Of a DNA stretch of 64,000 nt, positions 1 to 8,708 are shown one piece after another (the stretch's first letter is position 1; every line of letters begins with the position of its first letter). The notes beneath the pieces were generated by a model. The model was not told the origin of the DNA, searched no databases, and worked only from the letters and a program-made list of their open reading frames with translations. Location: NCBI GenBank assembly GCA_004297165.1, contig SCUJ01000001.1, positions 62,001 to 126,000 of the forward strand. The letters run 5' to 3'. Both the position numbers and the translations under genes were made by a program. The DNA is from Gammaproteobacteria bacterium (GTDB lineage: Bacteria; Pseudomonadota; Gammaproteobacteria; Eutrophobiales; Eutrophobiaceae).

Positions 1-2
1 CC

Positions 3-1028
3 GGTATGGGCGCATTGCCGGGGGCGGAGACCTGGCAACAGTTCAAGTATGGATTCGGGCCGACCGTGGACGGGCTGTTCGCGCAATCCAATTTCGGGGT
101 CGTCACCAAGATGGGGTTCTGGCTGTTCCCGGCGCCGGAGTCCTTTCTGGAGGCCGTGGTCACGGCGGCGCGGCACGATGACATCATCCCTCTGGTGGAT
201 ATCACCGCGAGACTGACGCACTCCGGGGTGATGAATTCCAATATCCTGCTGGGTTCGCCCATGCGCGATGCCGCGCTGAGGGATCCCGATCTTAGAGAAT
301 TATTTTTGCACACAGATCAGGCCGAGGTCCGCCGGAAGCTGGATGATTACGCCGGGAGTCACAAGCTGGCGTTCTGGACCAGCCGCCTGAAATTCTATGG
401 CCCGGAAAAGGTCGTGAAGGCCCAGTGGGAACACGCGCGGGAGAGATATTCCGGCATCCCCGGCGTCGGCTTCCAGGAAGGCGAACTGTTGCGCTTTCCG
501 CTCACCGAGGAACAAATCGCCGGGATGCGGGACCAGGTGGCGATCGGCGTGCCAAATCTCTCGATCTTCTCAGCCATTTCCCGCTCGACCTTCAATCCCA
601 CGCCCACCATGGGCCACATCGGATTTTCGCCAGTGATCCCCATGACGGGGGAGGCGGTGATCGAATCGCATCGCGTGATCGGGCAGGAGTTGGCGGACAT
701 GGACACAACCCCCGCGTTCATGACCATGCCGATTTCCTATCATTCGCGGACCTTCATCATATTGATTGCATTTTCAATCGTGGAAGATCCGGCAATCAAT
801 CGCAAGACCCGCGAGGTGTTCAGACGGCTCATCAAGGTCGCGGCGGAACATGGCTGGGGCGAGTACCGCACGCATACGGCATTCATGGACGATTGCGCGG
901 CGGTCTATTCATATAACGATCATTCGCTGCGCCGACTGCACGAGACCTTGAAGGACGCCATCGATCCGAACGGCATCCTCTCGGCCGGACGGTATGGCAT
1001 ATGGCCCAGGCATCTGAGGAAGAAATAA
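3..1028 (+). CDS. VAO/PCMH-type FAD-linked oxidase, 3' part (gene cut by window edge)
   Basis: C-terminal part of a flavoprotein of the vanillyl-alcohol oxidase / p-cresol methylhydroxylase family, which oxidises para-substituted phenols in the cytoplasm or periplasm. The reading frame is open to the left edge, so the N-terminal FAD-binding half lies outside the window. The visible part has the family block GFGPTVDGLFAQSNFG near its start. It has GWGEYRTHTAFMD about 60 residues from the end, where family members keep a Tyr-Arg pair in the phenol-binding pocket, and it ends with DPNGILSAGRYGIWP, a typical family terminus. It precedes two secreted tannase-like genes on the same strand, which fits phenolic-compound metabolism; exact substrate unknown. 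Confidence 0.85.
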   Translation, partial: GMGALPGAETWQQFKYGFGPTVDGLFAQSNFGVVTKMGFWLFPAPESFLEAVVTAARHDDIIPLVDITARLTHSGVMNSNILLGSPMRDAALRDPDLRELFLHTDQAEVRRKLDDYAGSHKLAFWTSRLKFYGPEKVVKAQWEHARERYSGIPGVGFQEGELLRFPLTEEQIAGMRDQVAIGVPNLSIFSAISRSTFNPTPTMGHIGFSPVIPMTGEAVIESHRVIGQELADMDTTPAFMTMPISYHSRTFIILIAFSIVEDPAINRKTREVFRRLIKVAAEHGWGEYRTHTAFMDDCAAVYSYNDHSLRRLHETLKDAIDPNGILSAGRYGIWPRHLRKK

Positions 1029-1100
1029 AGTCCAAGTGATATTTTTGGCGTAAGATTAACAGGCTGTCAGGCATCGTTGTTCTCTACGGGGGGAATCAGC

Positions 1101-2672
1101 ATGTATAAGCGGCTATCCGTTTTTGTGTGGCTGTTGTCAGGTATCTTGTGGTCAGCGCCAGTAATCGTTGCGGCGCAACAGGGATGCGAGGGTCTGACCT
1201 CACTCAAGATCCCGAACGTCACCTTCACCCTGGCGACGGCAATTACCGCCCCGCCGGATTACGTGGCGCCAAATCCACGGGTACCCTTCTGGAACCCCGA
1301 ACCCGCCAAGGTCTCCGTGCCGTTCTGCCGCGTGGCCGGCTACGTGGAGCCCGCGCAGGAATCGCACATCGGGTTCGAGATCTGGCTCCCGTTGGTGAAG
1401 AACTGGAACGGGAAATACCTGGGGATAGGCACGCCCGGCATGGTCGGCTACATCTCCTACGGCGCGCTGGCCCGCAACGTGCAGAACGGCTACGCCACGG
1501 CCTCGACCGATACCGGCCATGTTGATACGGACACGCCGGGCGAGGCCCCGACGGCCGAATGGGCCGGCAACACGGAAAAGGTGATCGATTGGGGACACCG
1601 CGCCCAGCATCTGACCACCGTCATCGCCAAGGAGGTCGCCAATGCCTATTACGGCACGGCGATAAAATACGCCTACTGGAACAGTTGCCACGAAGGCGGC
1701 AATCAGGCCCTGACCGAGCTGCAACGCTATCCCGGGGACTTTGACGGCATCGTTGTGGGCGGACCGGCCTACTACATGACCCGCCTGCAGGCCGCCACCT
1801 TGAACGCCTCCCTGGCGCTGGTCGGCGACGGACCCGAATCACCGACCTTCCTGCCGACCGCCAAATATCCTGCCATCAACCGGGCCGCGCTGGATGCCTG
1901 CGATGACCTCGACGGCGTCCACGACGGCGTGATCGACGATCCCACCCGCTGCCGTTTCGATCCGGCGAGCATGCAATGCCCGCCCTACAAGGACGAAGCG
2001 TCCTGCCTGACCGCAAGCCAGGTGGAGGCGGTGAGAAAAATGTACGCCGGCGCCAAGTTTGAGGACGGCACGGAGATCTATCCCGGTTACGAACCCGGTA
2101 GCGAATTGCGCTGGGATGTCCTCGGCCGCGGACCGGGGCCGATCCCCGTCAGCACCGGCTTCTTTCAGACCATGGTCTATCCGGGACAGAACTGGGACTA
2201 TCACACCTTCGACGTGGATCGCGACACGCGCTTCGCCGAGAAGAAGCTCGGCGGCATGATCGATTCCATGGATCCGAACCTGAAGCCCTTCAAGGACCGG
2301 GGCGGGAAGACGATCATGTTCACGGCCTGGGAGGAATCGGCGATCCCGCCGCGCGGCATCATGAATTATTACCGGAGCGTGGTCGAGACAATGGGCGGCC
2401 TGGAGAAGACGCAGGACTTCGCCCGCCTGTTCATGGTCGCGGGCATGGGCATGTGTCCCGGCTTCCGGGACCCGGGCGGGTTCGACACCCAGAAGGCGAT
2501 CGAACAATGGGTCGAGAAAGGCGTGGCGCCGGACACGATCATGTCCATCATGAGGACCGGTACGGAGGTGCACCGGACACGTCCCGTGTGCGCTTATCCC
2601 GCGGCGGCCATCTACAACGGCAGCGGGGATCCGAACGAGGCCGCGAGTTATGAATGCCGCGTTCGCGAGTGA
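1101..2672 (+). CDS. Secreted tannase/feruloyl-esterase family protein, triad substituted (copy 1)
   Basis: A 523-residue exported protein of the tannase/feruloyl esterase family (alpha/beta hydrolase). The start at 1101 is chosen because a G-rich Shine-Dalgarno (about 1088-1095) precedes it and a signal peptide follows directly (MYKRL, hydrophobic stretch, then VAAQQ). An in-frame start at 1077 would add eight unsupported residues. Lined up with the intact paralogue at 8709-10268, the Gly-Cys-Ser-Thr-Gly-Gly nucleophile motif reads Ser-Cys-His-Glu-Gly-Gly (His197 replaces Ser). The catalytic Asp position is Glu412, and the catalytic His before the conserved Cys is Met451. The two cysteines that flank the triad in this family are kept. 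Ordinary serine-esterase chemistry is therefore unlikely; role unknown. Confidence 0.85.
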   Translation: MYKRLSVFVWLLSGILWSAPVIVAAQQGCEGLTSLKIPNVTFTLATAITAPPDYVAPNPRVPFWNPEPAKVSVPFCRVAGYVEPAQESHIGFEIWLPLVKNWNGKYLGIGTPGMVGYISYGALARNVQNGYATASTDTGHVDTDTPGEAPTAEWAGNTEKVIDWGHRAQHLTTVIAKEVANAYYGTAIKYAYWNSCHEGGNQALTELQRYPGDFDGIVVGGPAYYMTRLQAATLNASLALVGDGPESPTFLPTAKYPAINRAALDACDDLDGVHDGVIDDPTRCRFDPASMQCPPYKDEASCLTASQVEAVRKMYAGAKFEDGTEIYPGYEPGSELRWDVLGRGPGPIPVSTGFFQTMVYPGQNWDYHTFDVDRDTRFAEKKLGGMIDSMDPNLKPFKDRGGKTIMFTAWEESAIPPRGIMNYYRSVVETMGGLEKTQDFARLFMVAGMGMCPGFRDPGGFDTQKAIEQWVEKGVAPDTIMSIMRTGTEVHRTRPVCAYPAAAIYNGSGDPNEAASYECRVRE

Positions 2673-2704
2673 GACATACCTTATTTATTTGAGGAGGGGT
2701 ACAA

Positions 2705-4276
2705 ATGAAAAATAAGAAGATTTCTTTCGCGCCTTTCGTATTCATGGCCGGCCTGGCGCTGGCGCCGGTCTTGGCAATCGCGCAGCAGCCCTGCGAGGGC
2801 CTGATGGCGGTCAAGCTTCCCAATATCACGATCACCTCGGCCGCGGCCGGCGATGCGGGCTTCGAGTTGCCGCCGCAGGCGGGTTTTCTGAATGCGCCGC
2901 CGCGCAAGGTGACGGCGCCGTTTTGCCGGGTACAGGCGTTTTCGACGCCGAGCAGCGACTCACACATCGGCCTCGAGGTATGGCTGCCGGTCGCGCAAAA
3001 CTGGAACGGGAAATTCCTGGCCGCGGGCAATCCGGGATTCATCGGCTCGTTGTCTTCCAGCGGACTCGCGGGGATCATGGAACGCGGCTACGTCGCGGCG
3101 GGCACCGACACCGGCCATGTCGATGAGGCCTTCGAGTGGGCGATCGGTCATCCCGAGAAATGGGCGGACTGGGGTTATCGCGCCGTGCACGAGATGGCGG
3201 TCCTGACCAAGGAACTCGCGAACCAGTACTACGGCAAACCGATTCAGCACTCCTATTGGAACAGTTGCCACAACGGTGGCAATCAGGCGCTCAACGAAGC
3301 ACAGCGTTATCCCGGGGATTTCGACGGGATCGTCGCGGGCGATCCCGCCCTGCATATCTCGCACCTGCAACCAGGCTCGCTGTACATCAGTTGGGTCGCG
3401 CTGAAGGATGGGGTCGGCAGCCCGGCGTACATCCCCCCCGCGAAGGTCGCGATCCTGAACCAGGCCGCGCTCGCCGCCTGCGATGCCGACGACGGCCTGG
3501 CCGACGGACTCATCACGAATCCGATGCAATGCAAGTTCGATCCCGCCGTAACGCAATGCAAGGCCGCGGACGACGGCACATGTTTGACCGCGGCGCAGGT
3601 CGATACCGCGAAAAAGATCTACGCGGGAGCAAAGTTCAACGACGGCACGCCGATCTACGCCGGCTATGTGCCGGGCAGCGAGGTGACCTGGAATTTCATG
3701 ATCGAGAAGGAACCCTTCTCCGTGAACCTCAACTACTTCAAGGGCATGGTCTTCCAGGATCCGAACTGGGATTTCCGCACCTTCGATCCGGATCGCGACA
3801 CGCGGCTGGCGATCGAACGCACCGGCAAGTATGTGGACGCGAACAATCCCGATCTGCGGCCGTTCAAGCAGGCGGGCGGCAAACTCATCCTCATCGCCTC
3901 ATGGAACAGCACCGCGCTCGCGCCACTGCAAGTGGTCGAGTATTACCAGGGCATCGAGAAAATCATGGGCGGGCCGGACAAGACTCGGGATTTCGCGCGC
4001 CTCTTCGCCGTGCCCGGTTCGCGCGGCTGCCCCGGCTTCGTCCGCAACACCGAGGATTTCAAGGCGCTCGAAGCGATGATCGACTGGGTCGAAAACGGCA
4101 AGGCCCCCGAGAGCATTGTTTATTCGTATCGCGAGGCGACCGAGGGCGCCTCCGGCCTGGCGAGCGCGGGCAAGGTCTACCGCACGCGGCCGGTCTGCGC
4201 CTATCCGGAGGTCTCGAAATACAAGGGGAGCGGCGACATCAATGACGCGGCCAATTTCACGTGCGGGACTAAATAG
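2705..4276 (+). CDS. Secreted tannase/feruloyl-esterase family protein, triad substituted (copy 2)
   Basis: A 523-residue tandem paralogue of the preceding gene, starting 32 bp after its stop with its own strong Shine-Dalgarno (GAGGAGG, about 2691-2697). The signal peptide ends near AIAQQ. The nucleophile region reads Asn-Ser-Cys-His-Asn-Gly-Gly (His189 in place of Ser), the Asp position is Ser, and the position before the conserved C-terminal Cys442 is Gly441 instead of His. It shares the block WNSCHxGGNQAL with copy 1, which suggests a selected, non-classical site rather than random decay. Likely co-transcribed with copy 1. Family membership is clear; activity cannot be predicted. Confidence 0.85.
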   Translation: MKNKKISFAPFVFMAGLALAPVLAIAQQPCEGLMAVKLPNITITSAAAGDAGFELPPQAGFLNAPPRKVTAPFCRVQAFSTPSSDSHIGLEVWLPVAQNWNGKFLAAGNPGFIGSLSSSGLAGIMERGYVAAGTDTGHVDEAFEWAIGHPEKWADWGYRAVHEMAVLTKELANQYYGKPIQHSYWNSCHNGGNQALNEAQRYPGDFDGIVAGDPALHISHLQPGSLYISWVALKDGVGSPAYIPPAKVAILNQAALAACDADDGLADGLITNPMQCKFDPAVTQCKAADDGTCLTAAQVDTAKKIYAGAKFNDGTPIYAGYVPGSEVTWNFMIEKEPFSVNLNYFKGMVFQDPNWDFRTFDPDRDTRLAIERTGKYVDANNPDLRPFKQAGGKLILIASWNSTALAPLQVVEYYQGIEKIMGGPDKTRDFARLFAVPGSRGCPGFVRNTEDFKALEAMIDWVENGKAPESIVYSYREATEGASGLASAGKVYRTRPVCAYPEVSKYKGSGDINDAANFTCGTK

Positions 4277-4292
4277 CTGACATATCGCTTCT

Positions 4293-4313
4293 CCTCTCCC
4301 CTCGCGGGAGAGG
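4293..4313. repeat. C-rich/G-rich hairpin, intergenic repeat or terminator
   Basis: An 8-bp perfect inverted repeat (CCTCTCCC / GGGAGAGG) around a 5-nt loop lies between the convergent ends of the second tannase-like gene and matB. More G-rich sequence follows to about 4338. Two similar hairpins lie at 17349-17371 and 17418-17442, so this looks like a dispersed intergenic element. No T-run follows, so intrinsic termination is only possible. Confidence 0.6.
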
Positions 4314-4365
4314 GGCAAGGGGAGAGGGGGAGGGGGAACCAACGGTTTTACGGAACCCCTACAAA

Positions 4366-5871
4366 CTAGATCTCGAATAACCGCCTGACCTCAGGCTTCG
4401 TAACCTTCCCCATCGCGTTGCGTGGGAGTTTCGGCACGACTTGCAGCAGCTTCGGCAGTTTATAGCGCGACATCCGCTCGCCCGCCCATTCGCGCAGGGA
4501 CTCCAGTTCAAGCGAGTGACCCGCCTTCGGCACCACCGCTACGGCGACTGCCTCGCCCCAGGTGTCGTCCGGGACGCCGACCACGGCGCATTCCGCGATG
4601 CCGGGATGCCGCAGCAGCGCATCCTCGATCTCCAGCGCCGACAGCTTGTAACCTCCGGACTTGATGATGTCCACGGAGAGCCGTCCCATGATCCGGAAGT
4701 AGCCGTGTTCGATGACCGCCATGTCCCCGGTCCGGAACCAGCCATCGACGAAGGACTTGGCGGTGGCATTCGGATCGTTCCAGTACTCCTTGAACACCGC
4801 CGGTCCCCGTACCTGGATCTCCCCCGGCGAGTCCTCGGCCTGAATGACCTCGCCCTGTTCGGTCACCAGTCGGATCTCGACCTCCGGCAACGGCATGCCC
4901 ACCGCGCCCGGACGCCGCTCCCCTTGCAGGGGATTGGACAGCGCCATGCCGATCTCGGTCATGCCGTAGCGCTCCAGCAGGGTCTGGCCGGTGAGACCTT
5001 CCCAGGTCCTGTGGATCTCGACCGGCAGGGCGGCGGATCCCGAGACCATCAGCCGCATGCCGGCGAAACCCTCGCACACCGGCTTGCGGGCGTCCGGATC
5101 CAGGGCATTGATCCCCTCAATCAGTTTCACATAGATCGTCGGCACCGCCATGAAGAGGGTGAATTCGCGCGCGGCGACCCCCGGGAGTATGGACTGCATG
5201 TCGAAGGCGGGGAAGGTCCGGACCCGCGCCCCGCACCACAAGGCGCAACTCTGGATGTTGACGATCCCGTGGATGTGATGCATGGGCAGAAAGAGGGGAA
5301 TGCGATCATCCTGCCGCCACCCCCAGGCGTTGACCAGCGAGCGGATCTGGGCGGCGATCCCGCCGTGGGTGCTGACCACGCCCTTGGGTTTGCTGGTGGT
5401 GCCGCTGGTAAAGAGGATCATGGCGCGGCGATCCGCGGTGAGCCGCGGCAGCGCCGGCGTTGACGGGGAATTCATTTCCGCGAGATCGAGAACCCGAATG
5501 CCGAGTTGAGCGCAGAGCGTTTGCACTTTGTCCCTATAGGGCGCGGCGGTCACGAGGTTGCTGACCTGCGCCGTGGTCAACACATGTTCGATCTCGGGCA
5601 GGGTGGCGCCAAGGTTCAGCGGCACGGCGATCCCGCCGGCCCGCCATATCCCCCATTGCGCAGAGGCGTAATCGATCCCCGCCGGAAACAGCATCGCCAC
5701 GCGTTGTTCATCGAGATCGGCGCGGTTATCGAGCAGGCCCGCCGCGATCCGCGCCGAGCGATCCAGCAATTCCCGATAGCTGATCTGCCGATCGCCTTCG
5801 ACGATCGCGATCCGATCGCCATGCTCCTGGGCGCGAGAGATCAGATCGGTGGTGTGTTCAGTCGTCTGCAT
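4366..5871 (-). CDS. matB: Malonyl-CoA synthetase (acyl-CoA synthetase family)
   Basis: A 501-residue adenylate-forming enzyme that would activate malonate to malonyl-CoA using ATP and CoA in the cytoplasm. It has the P-loop-like AMP-binding motif FTSGTTSKPKG, the block ERYGMTEIGMALSNP typical of malonyl-CoA synthetases, the hinge region around WFRTGDMAVIEHGYFRIMGR, and the C-terminal catalytic lysine in LPRNAMGKVTK. It is the last gene of a three-gene operon after the malonate transporter genes madL and madM, which supports malonate over other short dicarboxylates. No malonyl-CoA decarboxylase gene is next to it, so the product may feed fatty acid or polyketide synthesis or be decarboxylated by an enzyme encoded elsewhere. 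Confidence 0.85.
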   Translation of the reverse strand: MQTTEHTTDLISRAQEHGDRIAIVEGDRQISYRELLDRSARIAAGLLDNRADLDEQRVAMLFPAGIDYASAQWGIWRAGGIAVPLNLGATLPEIEHVLTTAQVSNLVTAAPYRDKVQTLCAQLGIRVLDLAEMNSPSTPALPRLTADRRAMILFTSGTTSKPKGVVSTHGGIAAQIRSLVNAWGWRQDDRIPLFLPMHHIHGIVNIQSCALWCGARVRTFPAFDMQSILPGVAAREFTLFMAVPTIYVKLIEGINALDPDARKPVCEGFAGMRLMVSGSAALPVEIHRTWEGLTGQTLLERYGMTEIGMALSNPLQGERRPGAVGMPLPEVEIRLVTEQGEVIQAEDSPGEIQVRGPAVFKEYWNDPNATAKSFVDGWFRTGDMAVIEHGYFRIMGRLSVDIIKSGGYKLSALEIEDALLRHPGIAECAVVGVPDDTWGEAVAVAVVPKAGHSLELESLREWAGERMSRYKLPKLLQVVPKLPRNAMGKVTKPEVRRLFEI

Positions 5872-5896
5872 GATTGTCTATCCGTTCGTCTGTTCT

Positions 5897-6673
5897 TCAT
5901 CCGAGCGCGGCGGCCAGGGCCTTCACCGTCAGGAACAACACGGAAGGGCCCAGCAGACAACCGAGCCCGGTGTAGAAGGTCGCGGTCATGACCCCGTAGG
6001 GCACGAGCTTGGGATCGGTCGCGGCGAGACCCGCGGCCACGCCGCTGTTGGTGCCCATGAGGCCCCCATAGACCATGGCGGATTGCGGATTGTCGAGGCC
6101 GATATAGCGGGCGAGCGCGGGCGTGCCGAGCATGACCAGGATCGCCTTGACGAGGCCGGCGGCGACGCTGAGCGCGAGGAGATCGGAACTCGCGCCAAGG
6201 GCCGTGCCCGTGACGGGCCCGACGATATAAGTGACCGCCCCTGCCCCGATGGTGGTGATCGCCACGGGATCGGTGTAACCGAAGGCGACCGCCACAATGG
6301 CGCCCAGCACGAAGGAGACGACCACCCCAATCAGGATGGAGATCGCGCCGACAAAACCCGCGCTTTTAAGGTCTTCGAGGCTCGCTCCATAGGCCGTGGC
6401 GATGATGGCGAAGTCCCGGAACATGTTGCCGCCCATCACGCCGATGCCGGCAAATACGGCGATATCGGCGAGCCCGGCATTTCCGCCGGTATAGGCCCCG
6501 CTCACGCCGGCCAGGATCAGGCCGAAGGCGATCGCGATCGCCGAGCCGTGCAACCGACCCTTGGTCAGGGTCCGGGAGAGCCAGTAGGAAAACCAGGTGA
6601 TGGCGCCGATCAAAACGAAGGCGACGATCAGGCCGTTGGCCTTGGTCATGTTGAGGATAAGGTCGCCGATCAT
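5897..6673 (-). CDS. madM: Malonate transporter, MadM subunit
   Basis: A 258-residue polytopic inner-membrane protein with glycine-rich helices (for example VFAGIGVMGGNMFRDFAI and AVTYIVGPVTGTALGASSD) and the size and pattern of MadM, the large subunit of the two-component malonate:cation symporter. Its start codon overlaps the stop of madL by 4 bp (ATGA), so the two subunits are translationally coupled. The matB gene follows after 25 bp. Together they form an uptake-plus-activation unit for malonate. Confidence 0.85.
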   Translation of the reverse strand: MIGDLILNMTKANGLIVAFVLIGAITWFSYWLSRTLTKGRLHGSAIAIAFGLILAGVSGAYTGGNAGLADIAVFAGIGVMGGNMFRDFAIIATAYGASLEDLKSAGFVGAISILIGVVVSFVLGAIVAVAFGYTDPVAITTIGAGAVTYIVGPVTGTALGASSDLLALSVAAGLVKAILVMLGTPALARYIGLDNPQSAMVYGGLMGTNSGVAAGLAATDPKLVPYGVMTATFYTGLGCLLGPSVLFLTVKALAAALG

Positions 6674-7056
6674 GACTGTTCCCCTTGCGGAGGTATCGCC
6701 GGGCGCCGGCAGAAGCGGCTCAATACCGGGACCAGGGCGAAACCGCCGGCCACCGCCAACGTGCCCGCAAGCAGGGCTACAGGCCCGCCCTTCAGCGCGG
6801 CATAGACATCCGATTTTGCCGCCATCGCGATCACGATCGGGATGTACATGGCGCTCCAGAAGGTGATGCCATCCGCAGTCATTGGGCCGAGTTTGAACTT
6901 CGATTCCGTGCGGCTGGAAAGAAACAGCAACATCAGCATGGCGATGCCGACGCCGCCGACATTGGCCTCGACGTCGAGGATCACTCCCAGGAGATCCCCC
7001 AGGAATACCCCCGTCAGCATGGAAAGGGAAAGAATGGCGACGCCATAGATGATCAT
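6670..7056 (-). CDS. madL: Malonate transporter, MadL subunit
   Basis: A 128-residue membrane protein with about four hydrophobic segments; the length matches MadL, the small subunit of the malonate transporter. Recognisable family blocks include GVFLGDLLGV near the N-terminus and LGPMTADGITFWSAMYIPI in the middle. It is the first gene of the madL-madM-matB operon. A Shine-Dalgarno-like GGAGGAAC lies just upstream of the start. The 236 bp between this start and the divergent carrier gene at 7293 should hold the operon promoter; no regulator gene is adjacent. Confidence 0.85.
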   Translation of the reverse strand: MIIYGVAILSLSMLTGVFLGDLLGVILDVEANVGGVGIAMLMLLFLSSRTESKFKLGPMTADGITFWSAMYIPIVIAMAAKSDVYAALKGGPVALLAGTLAVAGGFALVPVLSRFCRRPAIPPQGEQS

Positions 7057-7292
7057 AAGTTCCTCCCGGATCTTTTTTGGCAGGATACCACAGGATGCGA
7101 TCGCGCCGCTTTCCCGAACAGCGTTCCCGGATTAATATTATGTCCCTGGTTTACCGACTGTATAGCGGCCATCACGCATCGACCCTACAAGCTTCTGCAC
7201 CACCCCCGGCGGGAAAGCCGCGGAACTCCGGGCCTTGCCGTACGGTCATTACCTCTGCAACCGCTCAACCTCGCTGTCTCGGATAACAATTA

Positions 7293-8702
7293 ATGAATAA
7301 CGACGCCACGGTTCTGGAAATGGTTCACACGCCGCCGACCCGGCTGGAAAAGGTCCTCGGGATCTTCGCCAGCGTGCAGGCACGGGAAGGCGTCACGAGT
7401 CTCCTGTTGCTCTGCAACATCTTCCTCATCCTCATGGCGTACTATTTCATCAAGCCGGTCCGCGAGGGCTGGCTCTCGATCTCGGTTGTCAGTGACTGGT
7501 CCAAGCTGGAGATCAAATCGTATTCGGCCTTCGGGCAGAGCATGTTGTTGCTGATTATCCTGCCGGTGTACGCCTGGCTGGCCGCCAGCGTGTCGCGGCG
7601 CAGACTCATCACGGTGACCGCGGGGATATCGGCGATCCTGTTGGTGGCGTTCTGGCTCATGCAACCGGGGTTGTTGACCGAACAGATCCGTTATGTCGGG
7701 ATTGCCTTCTACATCTTCGTGGGGATATTCAGCGTGACCCTGGTGGCCCAGTTCTGGTCGTTTGCCTCGGACCTGTACGGCCAGGAAAAGGGCCGCCGCC
7801 TCTTCCCGCTGGTCGCGATCGGCGCCTCCGCGGGCGGCGTGGTCGGATCCTGGGTCGGGGAGCGGGCCGTCGAGTTGCATTGGTTGAACGCCTTCGATCT
7901 GATCCTGTTGGCCCTAATCCCGCTGGGGCTCGCCGTCACCCTGGCGCGGCACATCGATCGCAGGGGCACGCTGGGCCACCCCAACGGCGAGACGGAGATC
8001 CGCCGGCTACAACCGGCGGCCCCGGATGGCCACGGCGCCTTCAGGACCATTTACGAAAGCCAGTATCTGACGATCACGGCGGGGATGATGCTGCTCTTCA
8101 ACTGGGTGGTATCGAGCGGCGACAACATCCTCTTCGGCCTGGTGCAGCAGGCGCTCGAAGGCGATTTGAACGGGACCGGCGACCCGCAGGCGCTGGCCGC
8201 GGCCATGAATGTGGCCACCACCGCCTTCTACAGCGAACTGTATTTCTGGGTGAATCTGTCCGGCCTGCTCTTGCAGGCCTTTGTCGTCTCCCGACTCGTG
8301 CGGCTCGGCGGATTCGGTCTGCTGCTCATCGCCACGCCGCTGGTGTCGCTGGCCGCCTATCTCTCGATGGTGATCGCCCCGGTGATCGGGATCATCAAGG
8401 TGATGAAGGTCGCGGAGAATTCCAGCAATTATTCGATAAACAACACCGCCCGCCACATGCTCTGGCTGCCGACGACCAAGGCCATGATGTATCAGGCGAA
8501 GGCCACCATCGATACCCTGTTCGTCCGCATCGGCGATGGCCTGGCGGCGCTCACGGTCCTGCTGGGGACGCGCTTCTGGTCTTACACGCTGAGCGATTTC
8601 CTCCTGGTGAATATCGTCCTCAGCACGCTCTGGATAATCCTCGCCATCTGCCTGATCCGGGAATATAACCAGCGCAGCCGGATGCTGGCCCAGCCCGCCT
8701 GA
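7293..8702 (+). CDS. ATP/ADP-translocase-like (NTT/TLC family) MFS carrier
   Basis: A 469-residue integral membrane protein with about 12 hydrophobic segments. The block YYFIKPVREGWLS near the N-terminus and ENSSNYSINNTARHMLWLP in the last third resemble the bacterial Npt1/Npt2 nucleotide transporter family. The classic members exchange ATP for ADP or import NTPs in intracellular bacteria. Homologues in free-living bacteria are common and of unknown substrate, so ATP/ADP exchange should not be assumed here. It is divergent from the malonate operon and convergent with the third tannase gene, with 6 bp between stops, so it appears to be monocistronic. No strong Shine-Dalgarno is visible. Confidence 0.7.
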   Translation: MNNDATVLEMVHTPPTRLEKVLGIFASVQAREGVTSLLLLCNIFLILMAYYFIKPVREGWLSISVVSDWSKLEIKSYSAFGQSMLLLIILPVYAWLAASVSRRRLITVTAGISAILLVAFWLMQPGLLTEQIRYVGIAFYIFVGIFSVTLVAQFWSFASDLYGQEKGRRLFPLVAIGASAGGVVGSWVGERAVELHWLNAFDLILLALIPLGLAVTLARHIDRRGTLGHPNGETEIRRLQPAAPDGHGAFRTIYESQYLTITAGMMLLFNWVVSSGDNILFGLVQQALEGDLNGTGDPQALAAAMNVATTAFYSELYFWVNLSGLLLQAFVVSRLVRLGGFGLLLIATPLVSLAAYLSMVIAPVIGIIKVMKVAENSSNYSINNTARHMLWLPTTKAMMYQAKATIDTLFVRIGDGLAALTVLLGTRFWSYTLSDFLLVNIVLSTLWIILAICLIREYNQRSRMLAQPA

Positions 8703-8708
8703 TTTCAT

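Noticed and set aside
1839-2573. A 244-codon open frame antisense to the first tannase-like gene
   Set aside because: Shadow of a strong coding frame; composition is typical of an antisense frame.
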